Origin: Sphingobacteriales bacterium
GTDB taxonomy: Bacteria; Bacteroidota; Bacteroidia; Chitinophagales; CAIOSU01
Reading direction: 5' to 3'
DNA length: 64,000 nt
Assembly: GCA_027486795.1 (NCBI GenBank)
Contig: JAIXOI010000011.1
Location: 1 to 64,000 of the forward strand
The position numbers and the translations under genes are program-made. How positions within the stretch are numbered: position 1 is the first letter of the stretch; the number at the start of each line of letters is the position of its first letter. This document shows, one piece after another, positions 17,914 to 26,309 of this stretch. Under the pieces are notes generated by a model. The model was not told the DNA's origin and ran no database searches. It saw only the letters and a program-made list of their open reading frames with translations.

Positions 17914-19644
17914 CTACCCCACCCGAATATCCTTGGCGCTCAATTCGATGTTAATGTTTCCTTGCCATTCATTGGGTTCGAGGCAGAAGCAAATGTCGAA
18001 TTTGCGCTTGGTACTGCCTTTGCTGATTACCTGCTCGCCAAAGTAGCCCATATTAAAGCCGATACCTTTGGCCTCGCGTTTACCGTCCTGCGTAATGTGC
18101 AGTTTTAGGTGCAGCTCTTTTACCACTCTCGTGCCACCATAGTCATACACGCCTTTACTCAAAAACACGGGTCGCATATTCTCTGGTCCGAAGGGCGCAA
18201 ACTGCTTCAAGATGTTATAAAACTTATCGTTTATATCGTTCAACTCCAACTCCGCATCAATAGTTACTTCGGGTATTAGCATTTCGGGTAGGATGGTGCT
18301 GCTCACCACTTCTTCAAAACGGTTGCGAAAGGCTTCAAAGTTTTCGGGCAATAGGCTCAAACCTGCGGCATATTTATGCCCGCCGAATTGCACCAGTAAG
18401 TCGCTGCACTTAATCAAGGCTTCGTGTATATCAAAGTCGCGCACCGAGCGAGCGGAACCTGTTATCATACCGCTAGATAACGTTAGCACTATGGTGGGGC
18501 GATAATAATGCTCCGTTAATCTAGAGGCCACAATACCCACAACGCCCTTGTGCCAATGTTCCTGCATTACTACAGTGGTGGTGCGTTTATCCAGCAACGG
18601 GTCGTCGCGTAATATTTGCAACGCCTCCGTGGTCATCTCCTTGTCCGTTTCTTTTCGATTGGCATTGCGGTTTTGCAGCTCCTCCGCACCCGAATCAGAA
18701 TTAATGTCTGTATCGCTTATTAGCAACTCCACCGCTGCTTTAGCATGACCCATGCGGCCAGCGGCATTAATGCGTGGCCCGATGATAAACACCAAATCGG
18801 TAATGCTCATTTCCTTATCTACGCCTGCTTGCTTTAATAGGCTGGAAATGCCTTTTCGTTTTTCGCCATTGTTTATCAACTCCAAGCCAAAATAGGAAAG
18901 TACCCTATTCTCGCCTGTAATGGGTACAATATCAGAGGCAATAGAAATCACGACCAAATCGAGCAGGGCAAATACAATCTCATCGGGTATGTTGTTTCGT
19001 TTGGCAAAGGCTTGAGCTAACTTAAAGCCGATACCACAGCCGCTCAGCTCTTTATATGGGTATGGACAATCGGGACGCTTTGGGTCGAGTACAGCTGCAG
19101 CGGGCGGAATTTCGTTGCCTACTAAGTGGTGGTCGCAGATAATAAAGTCCACGCCGCGGTCGCGGGCATAAGCCACCTTATCCACGCTCTTAATACCGCA
19201 ATCGAGCGCAATAATGAGTTTAAAATGATTATCAATGGCATAATCCACGCCCATTTGGCTTATCCCATATCCTTCAGCATAGCGGTCGGGTATATAAAAT
19301 TCCAATCGCTCGTAAAACTCCCGCAAGAAGGTGTACATCAGTGCCACCGAGGTAGTTCCATCCACGTCATAATCACCGTATATCAATATCTTCTGCCCCT
19401 TGGCAATGGCCAGCTCAATTCGCTCCACTGCCTCGGCCATGTCCTTCATTAAAAAGGGGTCGTGCAGGTCATCCAAACTTGGGCGGAAGAAAAGCTTGGC
19501 TTCCCCCAAACTATTGATGCCCCGCTGCACCATCAAACGGCAAAGTACGGGATGGATGTTCAGCTCTTGTTGCAGGGCCGTTACGGCATCCTCGTCGGTT
19601 TCTCTTATGGTCCAGCGCTTGGTTTGTGTAGGGGCAAGTTGCAT
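17914..19644 (-). CDS. recJ: Single-stranded-DNA-specific exonuclease RecJ
   Basis: 576 residues. RecJ degrades single-stranded DNA 5'-3' in recombination and mismatch or base-excision repair. DHH motifs are in order: IYGDYDVDGTTS (about 84-95), ALDCGIKS, FIICDHHLVG, GPRINAAGRMGHA (about 292-304) and the DHHA1 motif GGHKYAAGLSL. A C-terminal OB-fold domain follows. The Met at 19644 (MQLAPTQTKRW) is chosen because the -7 box lies at 19649-19656; the upstream frame would run through it. The gene is probably transcribed as a leaderless message. The REP-like cluster lies just beyond its 3' end. Confidence 0.95.
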   Translation of the reverse strand: MQLAPTQTKRWTIRETDEDAVTALQQELNIHPVLCRLMVQRGINSLGEAKLFFRPSLDDLHDPFLMKDMAEAVERIELAIAKGQKILIYGDYDVDGTTSVALMYTFLREFYERLEFYIPDRYAEGYGISQMGVDYAIDNHFKLIIALDCGIKSVDKVAYARDRGVDFIICDHHLVGNEIPPAAAVLDPKRPDCPYPYKELSGCGIGFKLAQAFAKRNNIPDEIVFALLDLVVISIASDIVPITGENRVLSYFGLELINNGEKRKGISSLLKQAGVDKEMSITDLVFIIGPRINAAGRMGHAKAAVELLISDTDINSDSGAEELQNRNANRKETDKEMTTEALQILRDDPLLDKRTTTVVMQEHWHKGVVGIVASRLTEHYYRPTIVLTLSSGMITGSARSVRDFDIHEALIKCSDLLVQFGGHKYAAGLSLLPENFEAFRNRFEEVVSSTILPEMLIPEVTIDAELELNDINDKFYNILKQFAPFGPENMRPVFLSKGVYDYGGTRVVKELHLKLHITQDGKREAKGIGFNMGYFGEQVISKGSTKRKFDICFCLEPNEWQGNINIELSAKDIRVG

Positions 19645-19648
19645 AGGG

Positions 19649-19656
19649 CAAATATA
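19649..19656 (-). promoter_or_regulatory. -7 box immediately before recJ
   Basis: On the minus strand TATATTTG (TAnnTTTG) ends four bases before the recJ ATG, which implies a leaderless transcript. No -33 TTG is visible at the usual distance. Confidence 0.45.
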
Positions 19657-19682
19657 AGTAAATGGATGTTGGCTGGCACTTA

Positions 19683-20216
19683 TCATTCACTTATCAAGTG
19701 CCTATCAAACATAGGCTTACCCAATTCATCCATTATCTCATCCAGCAGTTGCTCCCTATCAAAATCGAGCATGGCGCAATTGACAATTATGGCTGCTCCC
19801 GTTTTTTTGATGGTTTGCTTAATGAGGAATTTATTTATGAAGTGCGCGCTATCTATCGCTTGCTGGTTGTTGGTAATAGTAACCAGCAAATGCGGGTAGC
19901 CGCGGTATTGTTTTAACTCGGCATCGGTAACATCGGCCCAAGGGATGAGGCCCATTCTGGCTGGGCTTATATAATCTACCAAACCCTCATCGGTAATAAG
20001 TAGGGCGGGGGAGGTCTTGAACAATTGGCGAATGGAGTTGGCTACAACTACCATATTGACGACAAAAAACAACAACAGTAATAGGCTATACCAATCGTAT
20101 AGGGGTATAGCATACCAGCGGCTATAGAGTTTTAGCCCAAGGTATAGCAACGCTGCCGACGATAGCAACAAATTGCGGTAATGCAGAAAATTACGACGCG
20201 GTATCTTGAGTGCCAT
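19683..20216 (-). CDS. STM3941-like membrane protein, function unknown
   Basis: 177 residues. Two hydrophobic helices follow a basic start (about 12-30 and 38-60), then comes a soluble C-terminal domain with LLITDEGLVDYIS and GLIPWADVTDAEL. That pattern (a short 'I.W.DI' PH-like beta domain after two membrane helices) is shared by the STM3941-family proteins of unknown function. I use the ATG at 20216; a GTG at 20243 is the alternative. It ends 38 bases before recJ and may be cotranscribed with it. Confidence 0.7.
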   Translation of the reverse strand: MALKIPRRNFLHYRNLLLSSAALLYLGLKLYSRWYAIPLYDWYSLLLLLFFVVNMVVVANSIRQLFKTSPALLITDEGLVDYISPARMGLIPWADVTDAELKQYRGYPHLLVTITNNQQAIDSAHFINKFLIKQTIKKTGAAIIVNCAMLDFDREQLLDEIMDELGKPMFDRHLISE

Positions 20217-20239
20217 GGATTGGTTAAAGGTAAACCGAA

Positions 20240-20291
20240 ACACCCTAAAAATAAAAGCAGGCCCATTGTTTTACCAATTGCCTGCTTTTAT
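20240..20291 (-). terminator. Intrinsic terminator after the DUF349 gene
   Basis: A perfect 12-bp inverted repeat (20251-20262 with 20280-20291, ATAAAAGCAGGC/GCCTGCTTTTAT). On the minus strand it is followed by TTTTTAGGG. It ends the transcript that carries the DUF349 gene. Confidence 0.85.
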
Positions 20292-20389
20292 TCTCTCAAT
20301 CCCAAACTACGCTTTTTTACGTAGCGTTTTTAGATTAGTTTCCTATTGGGTAATTATTTTTCAGAGGTCATCCAAAATTGGCGTCACCA

Positions 20390-22297
20390 TTATCTTCTTC
20401 CACCCCCGCCGCTGCGGCCTTTATCAAACCTTGGTTTATCAAAGCGTGGGCGCTCTTCGCGCTGCTGTGCGGGGTCGGGCTTAGGCAGTTGCTTCAGTTT
20501 GGTTTCCCAAACGGTTAGCTCTTCTTTCGCTTTTTCTATACTTTTCAATACTCCTTGTTTCAAAACTTCGGCACCTTTGCTGGCGCCAAAGAAACCTAGG
20601 TTATTTTCGTATTGATCAATGGTTTCTTTAATCTTCTTTATCGTTTCTTGAACCACGCGGCGCTCTTGCTCAATCAATCGGCCACCGCCTTCTCCTTGTC
20701 CCAACGATTCAACTTTATCTTTAAACTTGGTGAGTACCATTTCGGTTTTGCTCATTTTCAGTTTATCGTATTGGGCATCCAAGGCCTTTTTGTAGGAATT
20801 GTTAATGTTGTCAATCTCGTTTTTCGGCACTGGGCCAAGGTTGCGCCACTCTTCATTGAAGGCTTTGAGAGCATCCAAGTCTTTGCTCTTTTCACCGCTC
20901 AATTCAAAGGCTTCAACCTTTGCTATAAACTCTTGCTTAGCTTTTAGGTTACCGGCCTGGCGGTCATCCAATGTAGCAAAGTGTTCTTTCTTGGCCTCGA
21001 AGAAATGGTCGCAAGCTGCACGGAAACGCAACCAAAGTTTTTGGTCTTCCTTGTTGCCGCCACTTGGCGTTTCCTTCCATTCTTGTTGCAAACTGATAAG
21101 TGCCTCGGTAGTATTTCTCCAGTCGGTTTGGTTCTTTAGCTTTTCGGCAGCTTCTATCAAAGCCAACTTAGCATCTTGCCCAGCTTTATTATGATCTTTC
21201 TGGTTGCCATAAAACTCTTTCTTCTTAGCAAAGAAGGCATTACAGGCGGCACGAAACTCTTTATAGGCATTATCATTGTCCTTGCGCGCGGCGTTGCCGG
21301 TACCTGCCCAGTCTTTTTGCGCCTGAAGCACTTTTTCGGTAGCCTCCTGCCATTTCTTGTGCGAGTTAAGGTCTTCGTCAAGCAAATCAACTACAACCTT
21401 CCCAAGGGCTTCTTTTGCCTCCATGGCCAAGCGTTGACGGTCGCGGATGCTATCGTAATGCGCCTGTATACGGTCATAAGCGGCATTTACGGCTAGCCAA
21501 AAATCATTGCGTACCTCTTTCCACAAGTCCTCCTTGGTTGGTCCAATTTCAGCCCACTCCGTTTGGTACACCTTCAGCATGTCGTCAATCTTACTAAACG
21601 ACGTTTCAGCTTCCAATTCTTTAACCTTAGCAATCAAAGCTGTTTTAGCTTCATAGTTCTTTTCTAAGTCGTAAACCTTCAAATCCCTAAAGATTTGCAT
21701 CGTGTGGAAGAACATATCTATTTGGTGGCTAAACTCACTTTGCAGCTGCTTGTAGTGCTTGCGCGGCACTTGACCAATGCTTTTCCACTTAGCCATCAAC
21801 TGGTTGTAAGCATCATAAGCTTGGGTAATAGTCGGCCCTTCTTTAATCAGGTTCTTTAGGTCCTCAACTATTTGCTGCTTCTCCTTAAGGTTGCCGTTTT
21901 CGTCTTCGTTCTTCTTGGTCTCGTATGCTTCTTTGCGGGTATTTATCAGGTTCAACAGTTCTCTTACCCTGTGGTCCAATCGCAACGATTCTTCAGCGCT
22001 AATGGCTGGCGCTTGCTCTGTTGCGGATTCTGTTGGTGCTGAGGCGTCCTCGGTGGTTTCAGCCAAAGGTGCCGTCTCTTCTACCGCAGTTTCTGAATTT
22101 TCAGTAGAAGCATCAGTTACGGCATCGATTGCAACGTTATCGGCTACTTCCTCCGTTACCTCAGCAGTGTGGTGTTCTTGGTTCACTAATGCTTGGTATG
22201 CGCTTTCAATGGCATCCACTTCCGCAATGATATGTTCCATATCCTCGTGCTTCAGCAACTCTTCTAGCCTGTTTACTACTTCCTGTTTGGTCATCAT
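20390..22297 (-). CDS. DUF349 repeat protein
   Basis: 635 residues. An acidic, Ala/Glu/Thr-rich low-complexity N-terminus (about 40-110) is followed by five or so DUF349 helical repeats of about 75 residues, each with a W...G pattern (MAKWKSIGQVP, QTEWAEIGPT, QKDWAGTGNA, QQEWKETPSG, NEEWRNLGPVP). The C-terminal tail is basic and Arg/Gly-rich (RFDKPRFDKGRSGGGGRR). The family is of unknown function and the tail suggests nucleic-acid binding (inference). Start at 22297 (or 22294, MM) from the promoter box at 22325; the longer frame begins upstream of the predicted transcript start. scpA lies 88 bases upstream. Confidence 0.85.
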   Translation of the reverse strand: MMTKQEVVNRLEELLKHEDMEHIIAEVDAIESAYQALVNQEHHTAEVTEEVADNVAIDAVTDASTENSETAVEETAPLAETTEDASAPTESATEQAPAISAEESLRLDHRVRELLNLINTRKEAYETKKNEDENGNLKEKQQIVEDLKNLIKEGPTITQAYDAYNQLMAKWKSIGQVPRKHYKQLQSEFSHQIDMFFHTMQIFRDLKVYDLEKNYEAKTALIAKVKELEAETSFSKIDDMLKVYQTEWAEIGPTKEDLWKEVRNDFWLAVNAAYDRIQAHYDSIRDRQRLAMEAKEALGKVVVDLLDEDLNSHKKWQEATEKVLQAQKDWAGTGNAARKDNDNAYKEFRAACNAFFAKKKEFYGNQKDHNKAGQDAKLALIEAAEKLKNQTDWRNTTEALISLQQEWKETPSGGNKEDQKLWLRFRAACDHFFEAKKEHFATLDDRQAGNLKAKQEFIAKVEAFELSGEKSKDLDALKAFNEEWRNLGPVPKNEIDNINNSYKKALDAQYDKLKMSKTEMVLTKFKDKVESLGQGEGGGRLIEQERRVVQETIKKIKETIDQYENNLGFFGASKGAEVLKQGVLKSIEKAKEELTVWETKLKQLPKPDPAQQREERPRFDKPRFDKGRSGGGGRR

Positions 22298-22324
22298 TGC
22301 AAGTACTTCAATGCTTGTTTGGGG

Positions 22325-22332
22325 CAAAAATA
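22325..22332 (-). promoter_or_regulatory. -7 box for the DUF349 gene
   Basis: On the minus strand TATTTTTG fits TAnnTTTG, 27 bases before the ATG at 22297. It decides against the upstream ATG at 22336. Confidence 0.5.
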
Positions 22333-22385
22333 ACATTTGCCCGCCAAATTGTCCATAAAATTATGATTCAGTGGGCGGTAAGTCA

Positions 22386-23171
22386 TTATTCCGCCTCTTC
22401 AGTATCGTTATCCAAAGCTACACCTTTCGGTTCGCCATCGAGCAATAAAACGATAAAATTGTTAAAACCTTGACGCAGTTGCAAGTCAACCAACTGTTGC
22501 GCCACCAATTCCAAAATTGCCAAAAAAGTAAACACGGCATGTATCCGATTCTCGCATTCGGCAAATAGCTCTTCGAACGGGGTTGGGGTATCTTTACTTA
22601 TTTGGCTAATAATAATGTCTTTTTGCCCCTCAATGGTATAGGCATAACGCACTACCGAGTGGCGCACTTCTGTTTTTTCCTCGCTATAGCGCTGCAGCAC
22701 TTTGTTGAAAGCGTGCATCAAATTGTACAACGATAGACTGTGCAACTCGGCCTCCACGGTTTTGCTCTCGGTTATGGCTGCAATATCCAGCGCCGTGTTG
22801 CCCCGCTTAAATTTTCGTTGACGGTCTTCCTCCAGTTCTTTTAGCTCATTGGTTACCTCTTTAAACTTTTTATACTCCACTAGCTTTTGCACCAACTCGT
22901 GGCGAGGGTCAATTTCGTTGCCCAGTTCGTCAATGTCGCGTCGGGGCAATAGCATTTTGGCCTTAATGCGCATAAGCGTGGCGGCCACCAACATAAATTC
23001 GCTGGCACCTTCAATGTCCAACTCCTCCATGCCATGCATGTATTGTAAAAAATCGGCAGTAATCTGGGATATCGGAATATCATAAATATCCAACTCGTCG
23101 CGCTCAATAAAGAACAGCAGCAAATCGAACGGACCCTCAAATTGGGGCAGATGTATTTCGTAGGTAGCCAA
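22386..23171 (-). CDS. scpA: Segregation and condensation protein ScpA
   Basis: 261 residues. ScpA is the kleisin subunit that bridges SMC heads in the bacterial condensin. The N-terminal kleisin signature FEGPFDLLLFFIERDELDIYDI (about 11-32) and ISQITADFLQYM follow the start, and a C-terminal winged-helix region carries FLAILELVAQQLVDLQ. The start is TTG (TTGGCTACCTACGAA), because no ATG precedes the conserved region; it lies 7 bases after a perfect -7 box. scpB and smc are not in the window. Confidence 0.93.
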   Translation of the reverse strand: MATYEIHLPQFEGPFDLLLFFIERDELDIYDIPISQITADFLQYMHGMEELDIEGASEFMLVAATLMRIKAKMLLPRRDIDELGNEIDPRHELVQKLVEYKKFKEVTNELKELEEDRQRKFKRGNTALDIAAITESKTVEAELHSLSLYNLMHAFNKVLQRYSEEKTEVRHSVVRYAYTIEGQKDIIISQISKDTPTPFEELFAECENRIHAVFTFLAILELVAQQLVDLQLRQGFNNFIVLLLDGEPKGVALDNDTEEAE

Positions 23172-23178
23172 AGTCGTG

Positions 23179-23186
23179 CAAAGATA
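23179..23186 (-). promoter_or_regulatory. -7 box just before the scpA TTG start
   Basis: On the minus strand TATCTTTG is an exact TAnnTTTG match. Only seven bases separate it from the TTG codon, so the leader would be absent or a few bases. Confidence 0.6.
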
Positions 23187-23192
23187 GTTTGT

Positions 23193-23224
23193 AAGTACGA
23201 TTTACGAGTGACGATTTACGATTG
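23193..23224. repeat. Short-period degenerate tract (TTTACGA words)
   Basis: The words AAGTACGA, TTTACGAG, TGACGA and TTTACGATTG follow one another just upstream of scpA. The same ACGA word recurs at 39808, 41573 and 58915. Confidence 0.6.
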
Positions 23225-23276
23225 TGTTTCGATGACTAAATCGGTACATTAGCAGTAGTATATAAAACTTGAAACC

Positions 23277-23789
23277 ATGTCCTTAATTCTTCCCGTAAAA
23301 GGTGTTTCTCCAGTGTTTGGCAACAATTGTTATTTGGCTCCCAACGCTACCATTATTGGCGATGTGGTAATGGGCGACAACTGCAGTGTTTGGTTTAATG
23401 CCGTAGTGCGAGGCGATGTGCATTTTATCCGCATTGGCAACAAGGTAAATGTGCAAGATGGAGCCATTATCCATTGCACCTACCAAAAGGCTCCAACCGT
23501 AATAGGCAACAATGTTTCTATTGGCCATGCCGCCATTGTACATGGTTGCACCGTCATGGATAATGTACTGATAGGCATGCGTGCCGTTTTGATGGACCAT
23601 GTGGTAGTTGAACCGGGCTCAATAATAGCTGCTGGAGCCGTGGTGCTAGAGGGAACGCACATTGAGTCGGGATGCATATATGCGGGTGTACCTGCAAAAA
23701 AAGTAAAAACCGCAGATGCTGAGCAAACCCAGCGATTGATTGATGGCATAGCGAATAACTACTTAATGTATTCTGATTGGCTTAAATAA
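23277..23789 (+). CDS. Gamma-carbonic anhydrase family protein (left-handed beta-helix)
   Basis: 170 residues of hexapeptide repeats forming a left-handed beta-helix. The gamma-class pattern is present: Arg45-Asp47 in VVRGD, Gln60-Asp61 in VNVQDGAIIHC, and zinc-ligand histidines 66, 84 and 89 (IIHC, IGHAAIVHGC). The family hydrates CO2 or acts as an acyltransferase-like scaffold (YrdA/PaaY/CaiE type); activity of this branch is often unproven. It is cytoplasmic and monocistronic. I see no special regulatory site upstream. Confidence 0.9.
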   Translation: MSLILPVKGVSPVFGNNCYLAPNATIIGDVVMGDNCSVWFNAVVRGDVHFIRIGNKVNVQDGAIIHCTYQKAPTVIGNNVSIGHAAIVHGCTVMDNVLIGMRAVLMDHVVVEPGSIIAAGAVVLEGTHIESGCIYAGVPAKKVKTADAEQTQRLIDGIANNYLMYSDWLK

Positions 23790-23907
23790 TTGGTGGTCCA
23801 CAGAAAAAATAAAGTAAACAAGTTGGTAGTGAATTAATTACCAAAATAAAACATTGATATAAATAGAATTGGTTTAAAAGCCAATTAACTCTAAGAGCAA
23901 ACAACCT

Positions 23908-24597
23908 ATGGAAACTGCAACCATCAAACCCTCAGCACAAAAGCCCACCCTATATTTTATACCTGGGTTGGCGGCTACACCTGCCATTTTCCGCAACATT
24001 CATTTGGATGAATACGAGTGCCAATATTTTAAATGGGAAGACCCCGAGAAAGGTGATACCATCCAAAGCTATAGCAAGCGCCTTGCCGACAGAATTGACA
24101 CTAGCAAACCTTTCGTTTTGATAGGTTGCTCGTTGGGTGGTATTATGAGCAACGAAATAGCGAAGCATATCAAGCCGGAGCGCATTATCCTTATTTCGAG
24201 CCTTACCACACGCAAGCAATTTCCGAACCGCTTGAAAGTATTTAGAGTGCTTCAGTTACACCGAGTATTGCCATACTCTTGGGTAGTAGCTGGTGTAGGC
24301 AAAATAAGAATGATAAAAGGCGGCGGCTCCGCCGAGGAGGCCGAGCTAGTATACCAAATGGCGAAAGAAAGCTCTGGCAAGTTTTTCCGATGGGCCTGCA
24401 ATCAAGTGCTTTTTTGGAAACATAACGATGCCCACCCCAACACCTATCACATACACGGCAACAAGGACACTTTGTTCCCCATAAAACGAATCGGCAAAAC
24501 CCATCATACCGTTGACGGTGGTTCGCATTTCATGGTAGTAAAAGAAGGGGCTCAAGTAGAATTGGCTATCAGACAAATACTACTATCTGGAAACTAA
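23908..24597 (+). CDS. Alpha/beta hydrolase
   Basis: 229 residues. The alpha/beta-hydrolase core is visible: oxyanion/strand region YFIPGLAATP (16-25), nucleophile elbow GCSLGG with Ser75 (73-78), an acid in HGNKDTLFP and a late His in VDGGSHFMVV. The substrate cannot be told. It has no signal peptide and is cytoplasmic. Similar short hydrolases in Bacteroidota are annotated only by fold. It lies 118 bases after the carbonic anhydrase gene. Confidence 0.87.
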   Translation: METATIKPSAQKPTLYFIPGLAATPAIFRNIHLDEYECQYFKWEDPEKGDTIQSYSKRLADRIDTSKPFVLIGCSLGGIMSNEIAKHIKPERIILISSLTTRKQFPNRLKVFRVLQLHRVLPYSWVVAGVGKIRMIKGGGSAEEAELVYQMAKESSGKFFRWACNQVLFWKHNDAHPNTYHIHGNKDTLFPIKRIGKTHHTVDGGSHFMVVKEGAQVELAIRQILLSGN

Positions 24598-24610
24598 GTA
24601 CAAACAAATG

Positions 24611-24660
24611 CTAACTCATTTTCAAATTAGCACACCTTCAAATTTTCAAATTAAAATCAC
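24611..24660. repeat. Short-period degenerate tract (TTCAAATT words)
   Basis: Between two convergent stop codons the words CATTTTCAAATT, AGCACACC, TTCAAATT and TTCAAATT run in sequence. It belongs to the window-wide family but uses a different word. Confidence 0.55.
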
Positions 24661-26309
24661 TTTTCCATCTCAATTTCCACCTCAATTTCCCAATTCGGTT
24701 TTAAATCAATTGGCGTTGGATGCATATAAACGCGCTCTGGTTGTCGGCTTTGGTTATAACTACCAGTATCCCATTGTTTATTAAAGTTGGCATCTCTTAC
24801 TATACGAACTTTGTACGCCCCAGGCACAAGCTTTTCGTACTTCTTGCTAAACTTGGTTGTGCCCGTAATTACCACCACCACCACTGGCATGGCATCACCA
24901 ATTCTTGCCTCTAACAAATACTGCTGGCTCGGCTCTAAGCTATCAACAGTTATCGTAACCGCTCCATAATCTTCTGGCTTACGGGCTATTACCTCAAAAC
25001 CGATACTATCGCTCTTTAACCCGTAACTGTCGGTAATAGCACTGTCCAGAAACACTATTTTATAGTGAGAACCGGGCTTCCAACTAAAACCAATGGCTAC
25101 TTTACGTTTTACACTGTCGGCAAAATACACCGTGGGCACCACGGCGTTTATTGTATCTTCAAGCACATATACTTTACTATCGTCCACGTTTTGCGCTGGC
25201 CTATTCAATTCAAATTCAAATGGCCTATCTAGTTCCAAAACATCGGGCGCTGTACTTCTCTTCATTTTCGAAGACACGGTCAACAAACCTGGCTTACCTA
25301 TTTTATAGAGCGAATCGTTGGTAAACAAAGGTGATTTTACGCTTACGCTATCGGTTAAAGTATCGTTTGCTGTAACCAGCAAAATGCTGCGCCCATTGGT
25401 GTTGTAGAGGTACCAATGGCTAATTGTGTCACGTGAAACATTGTACTCAATTAAGCTACCACTGAAATTAGCAGTATCCAACAACGGCTTAATGTCAACC
25501 TTTTTTATAGGCATGGAATAAATAAACTGATTGAATCCTCTGCTTGAAGTAAAAGTTTCTATCAATTGCAGGCTCTTTACCTCTTCTTGGAAAAGCCGCA
25601 ACTCTAATGGCGGCAATGGCACTTCCGAAACTGAAATTGGATCGGGCCAAAAAGCTATTTTTTCATTTGGCAAATCGTACTTCAAATTGAAGTTCTCATC
25701 CTTAACGGCAAATACCTTATACTTCCCACCTTTTAAGTTCTCTATTCTAAACGACCCATCTTTATTAGTACGACCAAAATAATATGGCTTCTCTTTATAA
25801 ACCACGCTATCTTCCAGCACATCGTATAACAAAACTAATACTCCTTCTATCAGTTCTCCCTTCTCGGCCTCCACTACCCTGCCTGTCACAATAAACGAAT
25901 CCAAATAATCGCCCGTGCTAAAAACATATTGAAAATCGGGAAGAACATTACTTTCTGTAAGGTCCTTCACCGCAGCGGTAATATTTATGGTATAGGTAGT
26001 GTTGCTGCGCAAGCTATCTTGAAACTCAATAATCAACTCTTTTCCCTTTACCCTAAAACTAGGAAATGGAACCATAGGCGGTGATATGACTACTTGTTGC
26101 GCGGGATTGTCAAGCACCACATACTCATCGAACAAAATCCGGACCTTCGATTCCTTAAAATTGGTAGACTTATTGAGCGGATATGAGCCTAGAACCTTTG
26201 GTGGTGTTACATCCTTTGGTCCACCAGTAGGTGCAACTTGGTTGGCACATGATGTACCAAACAGCAACAAAACAAAACCCACAATTGTGTACCAAAAGAA
26301 ATTTCTCAT
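24657..26309 (-). CDS. Ig-like-domain lipoprotein
   Basis: 550 residues. The signal sequence ends in a lipoprotein Cys (FGTSC, Cys21). A bacterial Ig-like/SbsA-type domain (about 32-135: PPKVLGSYPLNKSTNFKES, DSLRSNTTYTINI) is followed by a carboxypeptidase-regulatory-like sandwich (about 140-230) and further beta-rich segments. It is probably anchored to the outer membrane; function unknown. Its ATG overlaps the mnmG stop by four bases (ATGA), so it is translated from the same message as mnmG, an odd partner for a tRNA-modification gene. Confidence 0.85.
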   Translation of the reverse strand: MRNFFWYTIVGFVLLLFGTSCANQVAPTGGPKDVTPPKVLGSYPLNKSTNFKESKVRILFDEYVVLDNPAQQVVISPPMVPFPSFRVKGKELIIEFQDSLRSNTTYTINITAAVKDLTESNVLPDFQYVFSTGDYLDSFIVTGRVVEAEKGELIEGVLVLLYDVLEDSVVYKEKPYYFGRTNKDGSFRIENLKGGKYKVFAVKDENFNLKYDLPNEKIAFWPDPISVSEVPLPPLELRLFQEEVKSLQLIETFTSSRGFNQFIYSMPIKKVDIKPLLDTANFSGSLIEYNVSRDTISHWYLYNTNGRSILLVTANDTLTDSVSVKSPLFTNDSLYKIGKPGLLTVSSKMKRSTAPDVLELDRPFEFELNRPAQNVDDSKVYVLEDTINAVVPTVYFADSVKRKVAIGFSWKPGSHYKIVFLDSAITDSYGLKSDSIGFEVIARKPEDYGAVTITVDSLEPSQQYLLEARIGDAMPVVVVVITGTTKFSKKYEKLVPGAYKVRIVRDANFNKQWDTGSYNQSRQPERVYMHPTPIDLKPNWEIEVEIEMEK

